Positions 17,207-25,519 of a stretch of 49,372 nt of DNA are shown here, piece by piece. This stretch comes from CAYRZF01 sp964428805 (GTDB taxonomy: Bacteria; Methylomirabilota; Methylomirabilia; Rokubacteriales; CSP1-6). Numbering within the stretch: the first letter of the stretch is position 1; every line of letters starts with the position of its first letter. The stretch spans positions 1-49,372 of the forward strand of contig CAYRZF010000005.1 in the NCBI GenBank assembly GCA_964428805.1, in the 5' to 3' direction. The position numbers were made by a program, and so were the translations under genes. A model generated the notes under the pieces. That model was not told the origin of the DNA and ran no database searches. It worked only from the letters and a program-made list of their open reading frames with translations.

Positions 17207-18390
17207 CAGGACCGCTCCGCGAGGGCCGCGACGCCGGGAAGCGTTCGGCCCTCGAGAAATTCGATGAAGGCCCCGCCGGCCGTGGAGACATACCCGATCT
17301 TCCGGGCGACCCCGGCCTGATTGACGGCCGCCACCGTGTCGCCACCGCCGACCACCGAAAATGCACCGCACGCCACGACTGCCCGGGCAAGCCCTAGCGT
17401 CCCCCGAGCGAACGGTGATCTCTCGAAGACGCCCATGGGGCCGTTCCAGACCACGGTCTTTGCCCCGCTGAGGGCTTGCGTGAACCGGGCAAGTGTCAGT
17501 GGACCAATGTCCAGCCCCATGAGGTGGCCCGGGATCTCGCGGACCCCGACCGCACGACCCTCCCCGCTTTGGGGACTGTCGGCCACCACGGTATCCACGG
17601 GAAGCCCGATATGAACCCCGCGCCGGTTGGCCTGGGCCATCGCCCGGCGCGCCAGCTCGATCCGCTCCGGCTCCACCAGCGAGCGTCCCACACCGTGGCC
17701 CAGGGCCGCGAGAAAGGTGAAGGCCATCCCACCCCCGACCAGAAGAGCGTCCACCTTGTCGAGCAGACTCTGGACCAGCGTCAGCTTGTCGGACACCTTG
17801 GCCCCTCCCAGGATGGCGACGAGAGGGCGCTCGGGGCGCTCCAGGATCCGGCCCAGTGCCTCAAGCTCCCGCCGCATGAGCAGGCCGGCCGCCGGCGGCG
17901 ACAGGTACCGGGTGATGGCTTCGATGGATGCATGCGCCCGGTGGGCCGCGGCGAACGCATCGTTGACGTAACAATCGGCCAGCCGAGCGAGGGCTTGGGC
18001 AAAGGCCCCGTCGTTCGCTTCCTCCTCGGGGTGGAAGCGCAGGTTTTCCAGGAGGAGCAGCCGGCCGGGCTCGAGCGATCGAGCCTGGGTCTCGACGGCC
18101 TCGCCCACGCAGTCCGGGGCGAGAGGAACCGGCTGACCGAGCAACTCCTCGAGCCGTTTGGCGACCGGGGCCAGCGAATACTTCGGATCGGGTTTCCCCT
18201 TCGGCCGCCCCAGGTGGGAGGCCAGGATCACTCTCGCCCCGGCCTTCAGGCAGTGCTCGAGCGTCGGGAGGACCGCCCGGAGTCGGGTATCGTCGGCGAC
18301 CCCGCCGTCAGCCAGCGGGACATTCAGATCAGCCCTGAGGAAGACCCGCTTCCCCTGGAGGTCGAGATCCTCGACGCTTAGCTTCGCCAT
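17206..18390 (-). CDS. pgk: Phosphoglycerate kinase
   Basis: Transfers phosphate from 1,3-bisphosphoglycerate to ADP (394 aa). Motifs: RADLNVPL, SHLGRPKG, AHRAHAS, AILGGAKVSDKL in the hinge region, VWNGPMGVFE and VGGGDT at the nucleotide site. The ATG at 18390 gives the family N-terminus (MAKLSVEDLDLQGKRV); an upstream in-frame start adds a poor Arg/Ala-rich leader. It lies 54 nt downstream of gap and is coupled to tpiA. Confidence 0.97.
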   Translation of the reverse strand: MAKLSVEDLDLQGKRVFLRADLNVPLADGGVADDTRLRAVLPTLEHCLKAGARVILASHLGRPKGKPDPKYSLAPVAKRLEELLGQPVPLAPDCVGEAVETQARSLEPGRLLLLENLRFHPEEEANDGAFAQALARLADCYVNDAFAAAHRAHASIEAITRYLSPPAAGLLMRRELEALGRILERPERPLVAILGGAKVSDKLTLVQSLLDKVDALLVGGGMAFTFLAALGHGVGRSLVEPERIELARRAMAQANRRGVHIGLPVDTVVADSPQSGEGRAVGVREIPGHLMGLDIGPLTLARFTQALSGAKTVVWNGPMGVFERSPFARGTLGLARAVVACGAFSVVGGGDTVAAVNQAGVARKIGYVSTAGGAFIEFLEGRTLPGVAALAERS

Positions 18391-18444
18391 GTCGGGTGGG
18401 GCGCGCGAGCCCGCCCGCGCGCGCACGGAATCCCCGGGTCTCTC

Positions 18445-19449
18445 TCAGAGCGACCTGGCCATGAACCGGATCAGATCGCGCACCCGGCAGGAGTACCCCC
18501 ACTCGTTGTCGTACCAGGCCAGCACCTTGATGAGATTGCCGTCCACGACGGCCGTCAAGGGAAGGTCCACAATGGACGAGTGGGGGTTGCCGTTGAAATC
18601 GCACGAGACCAGCTCCTCGTCGGTGACGTCGAGGATGCCTTTCATGGGACCGGCCGCGGCGGCACGGAAGGCATCGTTAATAGCCTCCACGCTGGCCGGC
18701 CGCTCCAGATCGGCGACCAGATCCACCACGGACACGTTGGCCGTCGGGACCCGGATCGCGATGCCGTCAAGCTTTCCCTTGAGCTGAGGAAGCACGAGCC
18801 CGACGGCCGTGGCGGCCCCCGTGGTAGTGGGAATCATCGACACCGCCGCCGCCCGGGCGCGACGCAGATCCTTGTGGGGAAAGTCGTGGACCGGCTGATC
18901 GTTCGTATAGGCGTGGACCGTGGACGCGAAGCCGCGCTTGACGCCGAAGCGGTCCACGAGTACCCGGGCCACCGTGGCCAGGCAGTTGGTGGTACACGAG
19001 GCGTTGGACACCAGATGGTGCCGCCCGGGATCGTACGTCGCCTCGTTCACGCCGAGGACGATCGTGACGTCGGCGTCCTTGGCGGGGGCCGTGATGACCA
19101 CTTTCCTGGCGCCGGCAGAGAGATGCTTCGAGGCCGTCGCCCGATCGCGGAAGATGCCCGTGGACTCGACCACAACATCCACGCCCAGCTCCTTCCATGG
19201 AAGCGCCGCGGGATCCTTGACCGAACAGACCCGCACCTCCTTCCCGTTGACGAACATCGCGTCGCCCTTGACCAGGACTTCGGCCGCGAGCGCGCCGTGG
19301 ACCGAGTCGTGCTTCAGGAGGTGCGCGAGGGTCTTCGCGTCGGCGAGGTCGTTGACGGCGACCACGTCCAGCTCCTTCGTCCCGAGAGCCGCCCGGAAGA
19401 ACACGCGGCCAATCCGTCCAAAGCCGTTTACGCCGACCCGCACGCCCAT
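18445..19449 (-). CDS. gap: Glyceraldehyde-3-phosphate dehydrogenase
   Basis: NAD-dependent glycolytic dehydrogenase (334 aa). N-terminal Rossmann motif GVNGFGRIGR, Asp after AVN for the NAD ribose, catalytic Cys in SNASCTTNCLA and HAYTNDQ. It ends with WYDNEWGYSCRV. AGGAG lies 7 nt before the ATG. It is the first gene of gap-pgk-tpiA-secG-peptide transporter and has a very good sigma-70 type promoter just upstream (19506-19535). Confidence 0.97.
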   Translation of the reverse strand: MGVRVGVNGFGRIGRVFFRAALGTKELDVVAVNDLADAKTLAHLLKHDSVHGALAAEVLVKGDAMFVNGKEVRVCSVKDPAALPWKELGVDVVVESTGIFRDRATASKHLSAGARKVVITAPAKDADVTIVLGVNEATYDPGRHHLVSNASCTTNCLATVARVLVDRFGVKRGFASTVHAYTNDQPVHDFPHKDLRRARAAAVSMIPTTTGAATAVGLVLPQLKGKLDGIAIRVPTANVSVVDLVADLERPASVEAINDAFRAAAAGPMKGILDVTDEELVSCDFNGNPHSSIVDLPLTAVVDGNLIKVLAWYDNEWGYSCRVRDLIRFMARSL

Positions 19450-19505
19450 TGCAGGCTCCTTTTGGTCAGGAGAAGATTAATGCTTGTTTGATACCGAAGA
19501 CCTTC

Positions 19506-19535
19506 ATTATATCGGCCCGGGAAAGTGAGCGTCAA
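19506..19535 (-). promoter_or_regulatory. Sigma-70 type promoter of the gap operon
   Basis: On the minus strand TTGACG (19535-19530) and a perfect TATAAT (19511-19506) are 18 nt apart, about 50 nt before the gap ATG. It is the clearest promoter in the window. A 16-bp perfect palindrome of G and C (19548-19563) just upstream lies between it and the comF stop; it has no loop or T-run. Confidence 0.75.
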
Positions 19536-19571
19536 TGGTTAAGCGGGGCGCGCCCGGGCGCGCAGGTCATG

Positions 19572-20309
19572 CTACGGCACGCGGGCGACCGTCAGGACTC
19601 CCACGCTGGCCGCGCCGGCAGCCAGCAGGACGCGCGCACACTCGGAAACGGTGGCGCCGGTGGTGAAGACGTCGTCGATCAGCAGCACGTGCCGCTCGGC
19701 GAATGCCTCCGGCCGGGAGAGCGCGAAGGCGCCTTTCACGTTGCGCCGGCGCTCCGCGGCGTCGAGGTCGGTCTGCGAGTGGGTGAAACGCTGCCGCCGG
19801 AGAGCCTTGGCCTCCACGGGAACCCCCCACCGCTGACTCACCCGGCGGGCGAGGAGGCCCGATTGGTTGAACCCGCGCTCGGCCTCGCGGGAGGGATGGA
19901 GCGGCACCGGCACCAGGCAATCGATCCCCTTGATCGGGACCATCGCACCGCCCGCGTCAGCCATCAGGTCGCCCAGCGGGCGGGCCATGGCAGTCTTGCC
20001 CCCGAACTTCAGGCAAAAGAGCGCCTCCCGCACCCGTTCCCCGTAGAGCGTCGCCGAGCGCGCGTAAGTGAACAAGGGGCGCCGGCGGCGGCAGGGCTCG
20101 CAGCGGGCGCGTTCCGAGGCGCGACCGGGCTCGAAGCTCGGGAACGGGCGGCCGCAGGTGCGACAGTACGGCGGCACGAGCCGCTCCAATTGCTCCCAGC
20201 AGGACCCGCAGAGTGGGTCCCGGCGACCCTCCCCGAGACGGGCGTGGCAGAGCGGACAGAACGGCGGAAAAAGGAGATCGAGAGCGACGGTGGCCCACGC
20301 CTGCCACAA
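19572..20309 (-). CDS. comF: ComF family phosphoribosyltransferase-like protein
   Basis: ComF family protein, needed in naturally competent bacteria for single-stranded DNA handling after uptake; in others its role is unclear. An N-terminal four-cysteine zinc region (CPLC, CGSCW) and further CRTCG and CEPC motifs precede the phosphoribosyltransferase fold, whose signature is VLLIDDVFTTGATVSEC. I chose the TTG at 20309 (245 aa), which leaves 10 nt after the upstream gene and gives the normal length. A start at 20417 would overlap the upstream gene by 98 nt. The start is uncertain. Confidence 0.88.
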   Translation of the reverse strand: MWQAWATVALDLLFPPFCPLCHARLGEGRRDPLCGSCWEQLERLVPPYCRTCGRPFPSFEPGRASERARCEPCRRRRPLFTYARSATLYGERVREALFCLKFGGKTAMARPLGDLMADAGGAMVPIKGIDCLVPVPLHPSREAERGFNQSGLLARRVSQRWGVPVEAKALRRQRFTHSQTDLDAAERRRNVKGAFALSRPEAFAERHVLLIDDVFTTGATVSECARVLLAAGAASVGVLTVARVP

Positions 20310-20319
20310 AGGGGACGGA

Positions 20320-21606
20320 TTAGGGCTGGGAGGTGTTCCAGCGGCCGCAACCCGGGCAGCGGTCCTGCCATTGGGGGTGCCCGATCCCGCACGCCGAGCA
20401 CCTGTGCGGCCATTCAAAGCTCTCGGTCAGGGTCAGGGCGCGCCGGTACTCCTGGAATGCCTCGGCCGCCTGTCCGCGTCGCTCGAAGATCACGCCCAGG
20501 TAGGCGTGCAACGAGGCGAGACCCGGCGCCCGCACTTCGACCTTTTCGAATTGGTCCGCCGCCTCGTCGAGCATCTCGAGTTCGAAGTACACTCGTCCCA
20601 ACGAAAAGGCCAGCACCAAATCCTCGGGGGCCCGGGCGACGGCAGCCTGATAGAGGCCGATCATCCGGCTCGGGCGCCCTTCCGCCCGATAGGCTTGCTC
20701 CAGCCTGCGAAGGAGAACCGGGGCCGGCGTGACCTCCGCGGCCCGCTCCCAGATTCGCATCGCCTCCCGTTGGTCTCCGGCCTTCGAGGACGCGTCCCCC
20801 ATGGCAACGTGAGCCGGGAGGAACCCGCGGTTCGCCTTGAGCGATTCTCTGAAGTGGCTCAGGGCGTCCTGGGGCTTGCCTTCGGCCAGTAGCGCCTTCC
20901 CGATCTCGTATTGAATGCCCGCCAGCCAGTCGAGCTCCGCCGGCCTTTCAGCCTCCACCACGAGTTCGACAATCCGCTCTTGGGCGGGCAGTGCCTCCCG
21001 CCATCGCCGCTGACCGACGGTCAGGTCACGGATGGCACGGAGGGCCGTCAGGTGGGTTCGATCGCGCTGAAGAATCCGCTGATAGGTCGCGAGGGCTTCA
21101 TCCATGCGCCCCGCCGCCTGGTAATCGACGGCAACGGCCAGGAGCGTGTCGGGACGCTCCGCGCTCCGGATGGCCTCGAGATGATGATCGAGCGCCGCCT
21201 GGTGATCTCCCCGGGCTCGCGCCAACTCTCCGAGCCTGGCGTGGGCGTCGGCGTTCCCCGGCTCGCGGGACAGGAGCTCTTGGTATGCCTCGGCGGCGAC
21301 GTCGGGCTTCCCGGCCAGCTGGGCATCGACTCCCCGATGATAGATCTCGAAGGGGCCCTCGTCCCGACGGGCGCGGCGCGCATTCGTGTACTCGCGAAAC
21401 GACCGACCCAGGTCGCGGAGAACAGTCAGGAAGAGCGTGACGCACGCGCCGGCGAGGAACGCGCCCACCACCAGCGCCATCAGCGGAAGATCGTAGACCC
21501 AGTCCCCTCCCAGCGTGATTCGAACCCGGCTGGTGTTGAGGGCGGTTACGTAGGCGACGAAGGCGCCGAACAGAAGGGCAAGCAGCAGACCGAGGCGAGG
21601 GGACAC
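20320..21606 (-). CDS. LapA-like membrane domain fused to LapB-like TPR/rubredoxin protein
   Basis: 428 aa. Two N-terminal helices (about 6-26 and 42-64) around a short loop with RVRITLGG and DLPLM match the LapA (DUF1049) pattern. A TPR array fills about 85-395. The C-terminus is a rubredoxin-like zinc ribbon with C403, C406, C417 and C420 followed by RWNTSQP, as in LapB (YciM). In E. coli lapA and lapB are adjacent genes, and LapB directs FtsH to degrade LpxC and so sets LPS output. The fusion reading is an inference from motif order. It sits 9 nt after the dksA-like gene and just before comF. Confidence 0.8.
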   Translation of the reverse strand: MSPRLGLLLALLFGAFVAYVTALNTSRVRITLGGDWVYDLPLMALVVGAFLAGACVTLFLTVLRDLGRSFREYTNARRARRDEGPFEIYHRGVDAQLAGKPDVAAEAYQELLSREPGNADAHARLGELARARGDHQAALDHHLEAIRSAERPDTLLAVAVDYQAAGRMDEALATYQRILQRDRTHLTALRAIRDLTVGQRRWREALPAQERIVELVVEAERPAELDWLAGIQYEIGKALLAEGKPQDALSHFRESLKANRGFLPAHVAMGDASSKAGDQREAMRIWERAAEVTPAPVLLRRLEQAYRAEGRPSRMIGLYQAAVARAPEDLVLAFSLGRVYFELEMLDEAADQFEKVEVRAPGLASLHAYLGVIFERRGQAAEAFQEYRRALTLTESFEWPHRCSACGIGHPQWQDRCPGCGRWNTSQP

Positions 21607-21615
21607 GAGGAGGCC

Positions 21616-21981
21616 TTACCCGGTCGCCATGCGCTCCTCTTGCTCGACCAGGCGCTGGCAACCGATACAGTACCGGGCGAAGGGAAGGGCCTCCAGCCGC
21701 TTCTCCACGATGGCCTCTCCGCACCGTTCGCAGGCGCCGAAGGTTCCCTCGTCGATCTTCTGAAGCGCCGTTACCACCTCTTTGAGAAGACGACGATCGC
21801 CGTTACCCAGCTCGAAGAGGAACTCACGCGTGTAGGCCGTAGTGGCCTGGTCGCCCAGATCCTTAATGGAATCGTCTTCCTGGCCCTTACCGTAGAGGGC
21901 GCTCTTCCCCACTTCCTCTACCAGCTGGCGATGCTTCTCAACCAGCTTCTTCCGATAGTACGCCAGACGATTCTTCCTCAT
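21616..21981 (-). CDS. TraR/DksA family zinc-finger protein
   Basis: 121 aa. A coiled-coil N-terminal half rich in charged residues is followed by the C4 zinc finger C84, C87, C105, C108 (CERCGEAI ... CIGCQ). DksA relatives bind the RNA polymerase secondary channel and, with ppGpp, modulate initiation. The acidic coiled-coil tip is not the classic DxxDxA; the stretch here reads EDDSIKDLGDQAT, as in many DksA/TraR relatives of unknown effect. The ATG at 21981 has GGGAGG 6 nt upstream; a frame extension upstream is poor. It lies in the operon after rsfS with an 82-nt gap. Confidence 0.88.
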   Translation of the reverse strand: MRKNRLAYYRKKLVEKHRQLVEEVGKSALYGKGQEDDSIKDLGDQATTAYTREFLFELGNGDRRLLKEVVTALQKIDEGTFGACERCGEAIVEKRLEALPFARYCIGCQRLVEQEERMATG

Positions 21982-22063
21982 TGCCGCCTCCCCGCCGCGG
22001 GGTGCCCCCCCTCGGTTGAGGGCATACGCTATCATGGCCTGTCAAGGAAATCAACCTCACTCC

Positions 22064-22417
22064 TCAGCGTTCCACCGAGAGGAGCGGCGCGTCACCCCAG
22101 AGACGCTCCAGCGCATAGAACTGCCGGGTCTCGTCCAGAAACACATGCATGACGACATCGCTGTAATCCAGCAACAACCACCCGCTCTCCGACGTTCCCT
22201 CGCTGTGGCGCGGTCGAATCCCCTCAACCTTCAGAGCATGCCGCACCGCTTCGACGATGGTTTCGATCTGAGTAGTGGACGCCCCGCTGCAGATCAGGAA
22301 GAAATCGGCGACCCCCGAGATTCCCTGAAGGTCCAGCACGCGGAGATCCGCAGCCTTTTTCTCCAGGGCCGCCAGGGCGCCAAGCCGGACTTTTTCCGTC
22401 GCAGTTGGTCCAGGCAT
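22064..22417 (-). CDS. rsfS: Ribosomal silencing factor RsfS
   Basis: 117 aa. It binds ribosomal protein L14 and blocks joining of the 30S and 50S subunits, saving energy under starvation. Typical features are KKAADLRVLDLQGISGVADFF, TQIETIVEAV and GWLLLDYSDVVMHVF. The ATG at 22417 shares one base with the nadD TGA; a TTG one codon earlier is possible. The nadD-rsfS order is common in bacteria. Confidence 0.96.
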   Translation of the reverse strand: MPGPTATEKVRLGALAALEKKAADLRVLDLQGISGVADFFLICSGASTTQIETIVEAVRHALKVEGIRPRHSEGTSESGWLLLDYSDVVMHVFLDETRQFYALERLWGDAPLLSVER

Positions 22418-23088
22418 CAACCCTCCTCCCGGTAGAGGCGGTGCTCCAGGATGTAGGCGCGCACCGCCTCGGGCACCCGATAGGCAAGGGAGCGCCCTTC
22501 GCGGGTGCGTCGTCTGAGCTCAGAGGATGAGATCGGCAGCGAGGTCGCCGCCACGAGAAGGGGTCCGGGGCCCCCCCTCTCGGGTTGGGACAGACGCGAC
22601 GGGCCGACCCGGATCCAGCCCTCCAGACCAGTCTCCGTCAGCACCTTCTGAGCCTGGACCCCGTCCGGATCGAAGGCGACGCCGGCGCGGGGCACCACGA
22701 CCAGGCGCGCGAGCCGTGCGATCCGCTGCGGATCCCGCCAGGAGAGCAGATCCAGAAAGGTCTCGGAACCGATGAGGAGATAGAGCGCCGCCTCCGGCCC
22801 CGACGCCCTCCGCAGCGCCTCGAGGGTGTCCACCGTGTAGGAAGGCCCGGGGCGATGAAGCTCCAGATCCGAGATGGCGAAGCGCGGGTGGCCGCGAATG
22901 GCAAGCTCCGTCATGGCGTATCGGTCCCGGGCGGGGGCAAGCCCCCGAGCAGGCTTGTGAGGCGGCGCGGACGCGGGAACGAAAAGGATCTGCTCCAGCC
23001 GCAGGAGCTCCAGAATCTCGTCGGCCAGAAGCAGGTGGCCCAGGTGGATGGGGTTAAAGGACCCCCCAAAGACCCCGACGCCTGGCAA
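22417..23088 (-). CDS. nadD: Nicotinate-nucleotide adenylyltransferase
   Basis: Converts nicotinate mononucleotide and ATP to deamido-NAD (223 aa). Nucleotidyltransferase motifs GGSFNPIHLGHL (residues about 8-19) and the C-terminal ISSSELRRR are present. The most likely start is the TTG at 23088, with GGGAG about 10 nt upstream at the proA end; no ATG gives the full N-terminal motif. It follows proA by 7 nt. Confidence 0.94.
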   Translation of the reverse strand: MPGVGVFGGSFNPIHLGHLLLADEILELLRLEQILFVPASAPPHKPARGLAPARDRYAMTELAIRGHPRFAISDLELHRPGPSYTVDTLEALRRASGPEAALYLLIGSETFLDLLSWRDPQRIARLARLVVVPRAGVAFDPDGVQAQKVLTETGLEGWIRVGPSRLSQPERGGPGPLLVAATSLPISSSELRRRTREGRSLAYRVPEAVRAYILEHRLYREEG

Positions 23089-23095
23089 CGCCTGG

Positions 23096-24352
23096 CTACT
23101 CCCGCACCTGCCCGTCGCCGAGTACGACGAACTTCGTGGTCGTCAGTTCCTCCAGCCCGACGGGGCCGCGCGCGTGGAGCTTGGAGGTGGAAATGCCCAT
23201 CTCAGCGCCCATGCCGAACTGGCCGCCGTCCACGAGCCGGGTTGAGGCATTCACGAGTACGCACGCCGCGTCCACCTCTCGCGTGAAGCGGCGCGCGCGC
23301 CGGTAGTGCGCGGTCACGATCGCCTCGGCGAGACCGGACCCATGGGCGCGGATATGGGAGACGGCGTCGTCGAGGCTATCCACCACCTTCACCGAGAGGA
23401 TCAGGTCCAGATACTCGGTATCCCAATCCGAGTCGGTCGCCAGCCGGGCCTCGGGGATGAGGGCGCGCGTCCGCGGACACCCCCGGATCTCGACGCCCGC
23501 TTCGAAGAGGCGGGGGGCCAGCGCGGGGAGAAAGCGGGCCGCGACAGCCCGATGGACGAGCAGGGTCTCCATGGCATTGCAGACGCTCGGCCGGTGGACC
23601 TTGGCGTTCAAGGCAATATCGACGGCCATCGCGAGGTCGGCGTCCTCGTCCACAAAGACGTGGCAGAGCCCTTTGTCGTGCTTGAGGATCGGCACCGTGG
23701 ACCGCTCGCTCACCAGCCGAACAAACTCCTCGCCTCCCCGCGGGATAATGAGATCCACGTACCGGTCCAGGCTCAGGAGCGCGAGCACGGCGCCGCGGTC
23801 CGGAGTGTCGATGAACTGGAGGGCCTCCGGTGGGACCCCGGCCTTCTCCACCGACTTGGCGAGGACGGTGGCGATCATCGAATTCGATTCCAGCGCCTCG
23901 CTCCCACCTCGGAGGATCAAAGCATTACCCGCCTTGAGGCAGAGCCCGGCGGCGTCCGCAGTCACGTTGGGACGCGACTCGTAGATGAACCCGATCACGC
24001 CGAGAGGGACGCGCACTCGCGCGATCTCAAGGCCATTGGGGCGACGCCAGACCTCGACGGTCTTCCCGACCGGATCAGGTAGTCCCGCCACCTGACGGAG
24101 CCCGGAGGCCATCTCTTCAATGCGACCCTCCGTCAGCGTCAGCCGGTCGAAGAAGGCGCGCGGATAGCCCCGGCTCCGGGCGCGCTCCAGGTCTGCCCGA
24201 TTGGCCTCCAGGATCATGGCCGCCTTCTCCTCGAGGCCGCGCGCCATCTGGGAGAGGGCGTCGTTCCTGACCTTGGTCGAGGAGAGGGCCAGCGCACGGG
24301 AGGCGTCTTTGGCGGCTCGCGCCTTGGCTTCGACCAGCTCCCGAATGTCCAT
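23096..24352 (-). CDS. proA: Glutamate-5-semialdehyde dehydrogenase (gamma-glutamyl phosphate reductase)
   Basis: Second step of proline synthesis (418 aa). Aldehyde dehydrogenase fold with GVIGFIYESRPNVT, ALILRGGSEA and IIPRGGEEFVR. The catalytic cysteine is in PSVCNAMETLL. It ends with GPVGLEELTTTKFVV. The ATG at 24352 has GGAGG with 7 nt spacing and is preferred to the GTG two codons upstream. proB lies 15 nt before it. Confidence 0.96.
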   Translation of the reverse strand: MDIRELVEAKARAAKDASRALALSSTKVRNDALSQMARGLEEKAAMILEANRADLERARSRGYPRAFFDRLTLTEGRIEEMASGLRQVAGLPDPVGKTVEVWRRPNGLEIARVRVPLGVIGFIYESRPNVTADAAGLCLKAGNALILRGGSEALESNSMIATVLAKSVEKAGVPPEALQFIDTPDRGAVLALLSLDRYVDLIIPRGGEEFVRLVSERSTVPILKHDKGLCHVFVDEDADLAMAVDIALNAKVHRPSVCNAMETLLVHRAVAARFLPALAPRLFEAGVEIRGCPRTRALIPEARLATDSDWDTEYLDLILSVKVVDSLDDAVSHIRAHGSGLAEAIVTAHYRRARRFTREVDAACVLVNASTRLVDGGQFGMGAEMGISTSKLHARGPVGLEELTTTKFVVLGDGQVRE

Positions 24353-24367
24353 GCTCACCCCTCCCCG

Positions 24368-25519
24368 CTACAGGAGGACGAGGTTGTCACGATGGATCAC
24401 CTCGTCGAAGCTCTTGTACCCGAGAAGCTCCTCGAGGGCCGAGGTCTTGGCCCCCTGGATCTTTCTGAGCTCCACCGCATCATAGTTGGTGAGACCCCGG
24501 GCAAATTCCTTGCCGTCGGGCTCGCTGAGCGACACCACCTCACCGGCGTGAAACTCCCCCTCCACGTCAACCACCCCGGAGGGCAGGAGGCTCTTCCCCC
24601 GCTCGGTCAGGGCGTTCCGCGCGCCCGCGTCCACCGTGAGCCGCCCCTGGGGCGGCGCTGCAAAGGCGATCCAGCGCTTCCGCGCCGCGAGCCGATCTCC
24701 CCTGGGAGCAAAATAGGTTCCCACCGGCTCGCCCCTGAGTACGCGCGGCAGCATGCCGGACTCCCGGCCGCTCGCGATGACCATGGGGATGCCCGACGAG
24801 GTGACTTTTTGGGCTGCCTCCAGTTTGGTGCTCATCCCCCCCACTGACACCCGTCCCTCGGCGGCCCAGACGAGCCGCTGGATCTCCTCCGTCACCGCCT
24901 CCACGGTCTCCAACCGCCGCGCTCCCGGATCTCGGCGCGGATCCCCCGTGTAGAGCCCATCCACATCGGTCAGGAGCACGAGGAGGTCGGCGTCGATGAG
25001 ATGGGCCACCAGGGCTGCCAGGTTATCGTTATCACCGACCTTGATCTCCTCCACGGCTACGGTGTCGTTCTCGTTGACGATGGGAAGCACGTGAAACCCG
25101 AGAAGTACGAGCAGGGTATTCCGAGCGTTCAAGTACCGTCGGCGCTCGCTGATGTCCTCCTGGGTGAGGAGCACCTGGGCCACCCGGATCCCGAACCGCG
25201 CAAACGCCTGCTCGTAGTGCCACATCAGCGCGGACTGCCCCACCGCGGCGGCCGCTTGCTTCTCGGGGATGGAGCGGGGGCGCCGGGTAAGGCCGAGGCG
25301 GGCCATTCCCGAGGCGATGGCACCGGATGACACCAGCACGACCTCTTTGCCGTCCTTGACCAGTAGAGCCATCTCATCCGCCAGCGCGGCGATTCGGTCG
25401 GGAAGAAGGCCAGCCGACGAGGAGGAGATCAGGCCACTTCCGACCTTGACGACCAGGCGTTTGACCTTCGGCAGAGCCCGCCGCGCGGGGGACCGGGTCA
25501 GCTGGCGGCTTTGGCCCAT
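24368..25519 (-). CDS. proB: Glutamate 5-kinase
   Basis: First step of proline synthesis (383 aa), phosphorylating glutamate. The amino acid kinase domain shows VVKVGSGLI, VSSGAIASG, NENDTVAVEEIKVGDND and GGMSTKLEAA. The C-terminal PUA domain (about 285-370) includes GARNALTERGKSLLPSGV. PUA domains occur in many bacterial ProB proteins. The ATG at 25519 overlaps the obgE end by 22 nt, so the exact start is slightly uncertain. Confidence 0.95.
   Translation of the reverse strand: MGQSRQLTRSPARRALPKVKRLVVKVGSGLISSSSAGLLPDRIAALADEMALLVKDGKEVVLVSSGAIASGMARLGLTRRPRSIPEKQAAAAVGQSALMWHYEQAFARFGIRVAQVLLTQEDISERRRYLNARNTLLVLLGFHVLPIVNENDTVAVEEIKVGDNDNLAALVAHLIDADLLVLLTDVDGLYTGDPRRDPGARRLETVEAVTEEIQRLVWAAEGRVSVGGMSTKLEAAQKVTSSGIPMVIASGRESGMLPRVLRGEPVGTYFAPRGDRLAARKRWIAFAAPPQGRLTVDAGARNALTERGKSLLPSGVVDVEGEFHAGEVVSLSEPDGKEFARGLTNYDAVELRKIQGAKTSALEELLGYKSFDEVIHRDNLVLL

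Noticed and set aside
19548..19563. 16-bp GC palindrome after comF as an intrinsic terminator.
   Set aside because: It has no loop bases and no T-run on the minus strand.
20310..20417. Longer N-terminus for ComF starting at 20417.
   Set aside because: It would overlap the upstream gene by 98 nt, and the added residues are Gly/Ala/Arg-rich and unlike the family. The upstream zinc ribbon is well conserved in its own frame.
22932..22947. CGGGGGC/GCCCCCG hairpin as another copy of the dispersed repeat.
   Set aside because: It encodes a normal part of NadD and has neither the second hairpin nor the flanking matches of the element.
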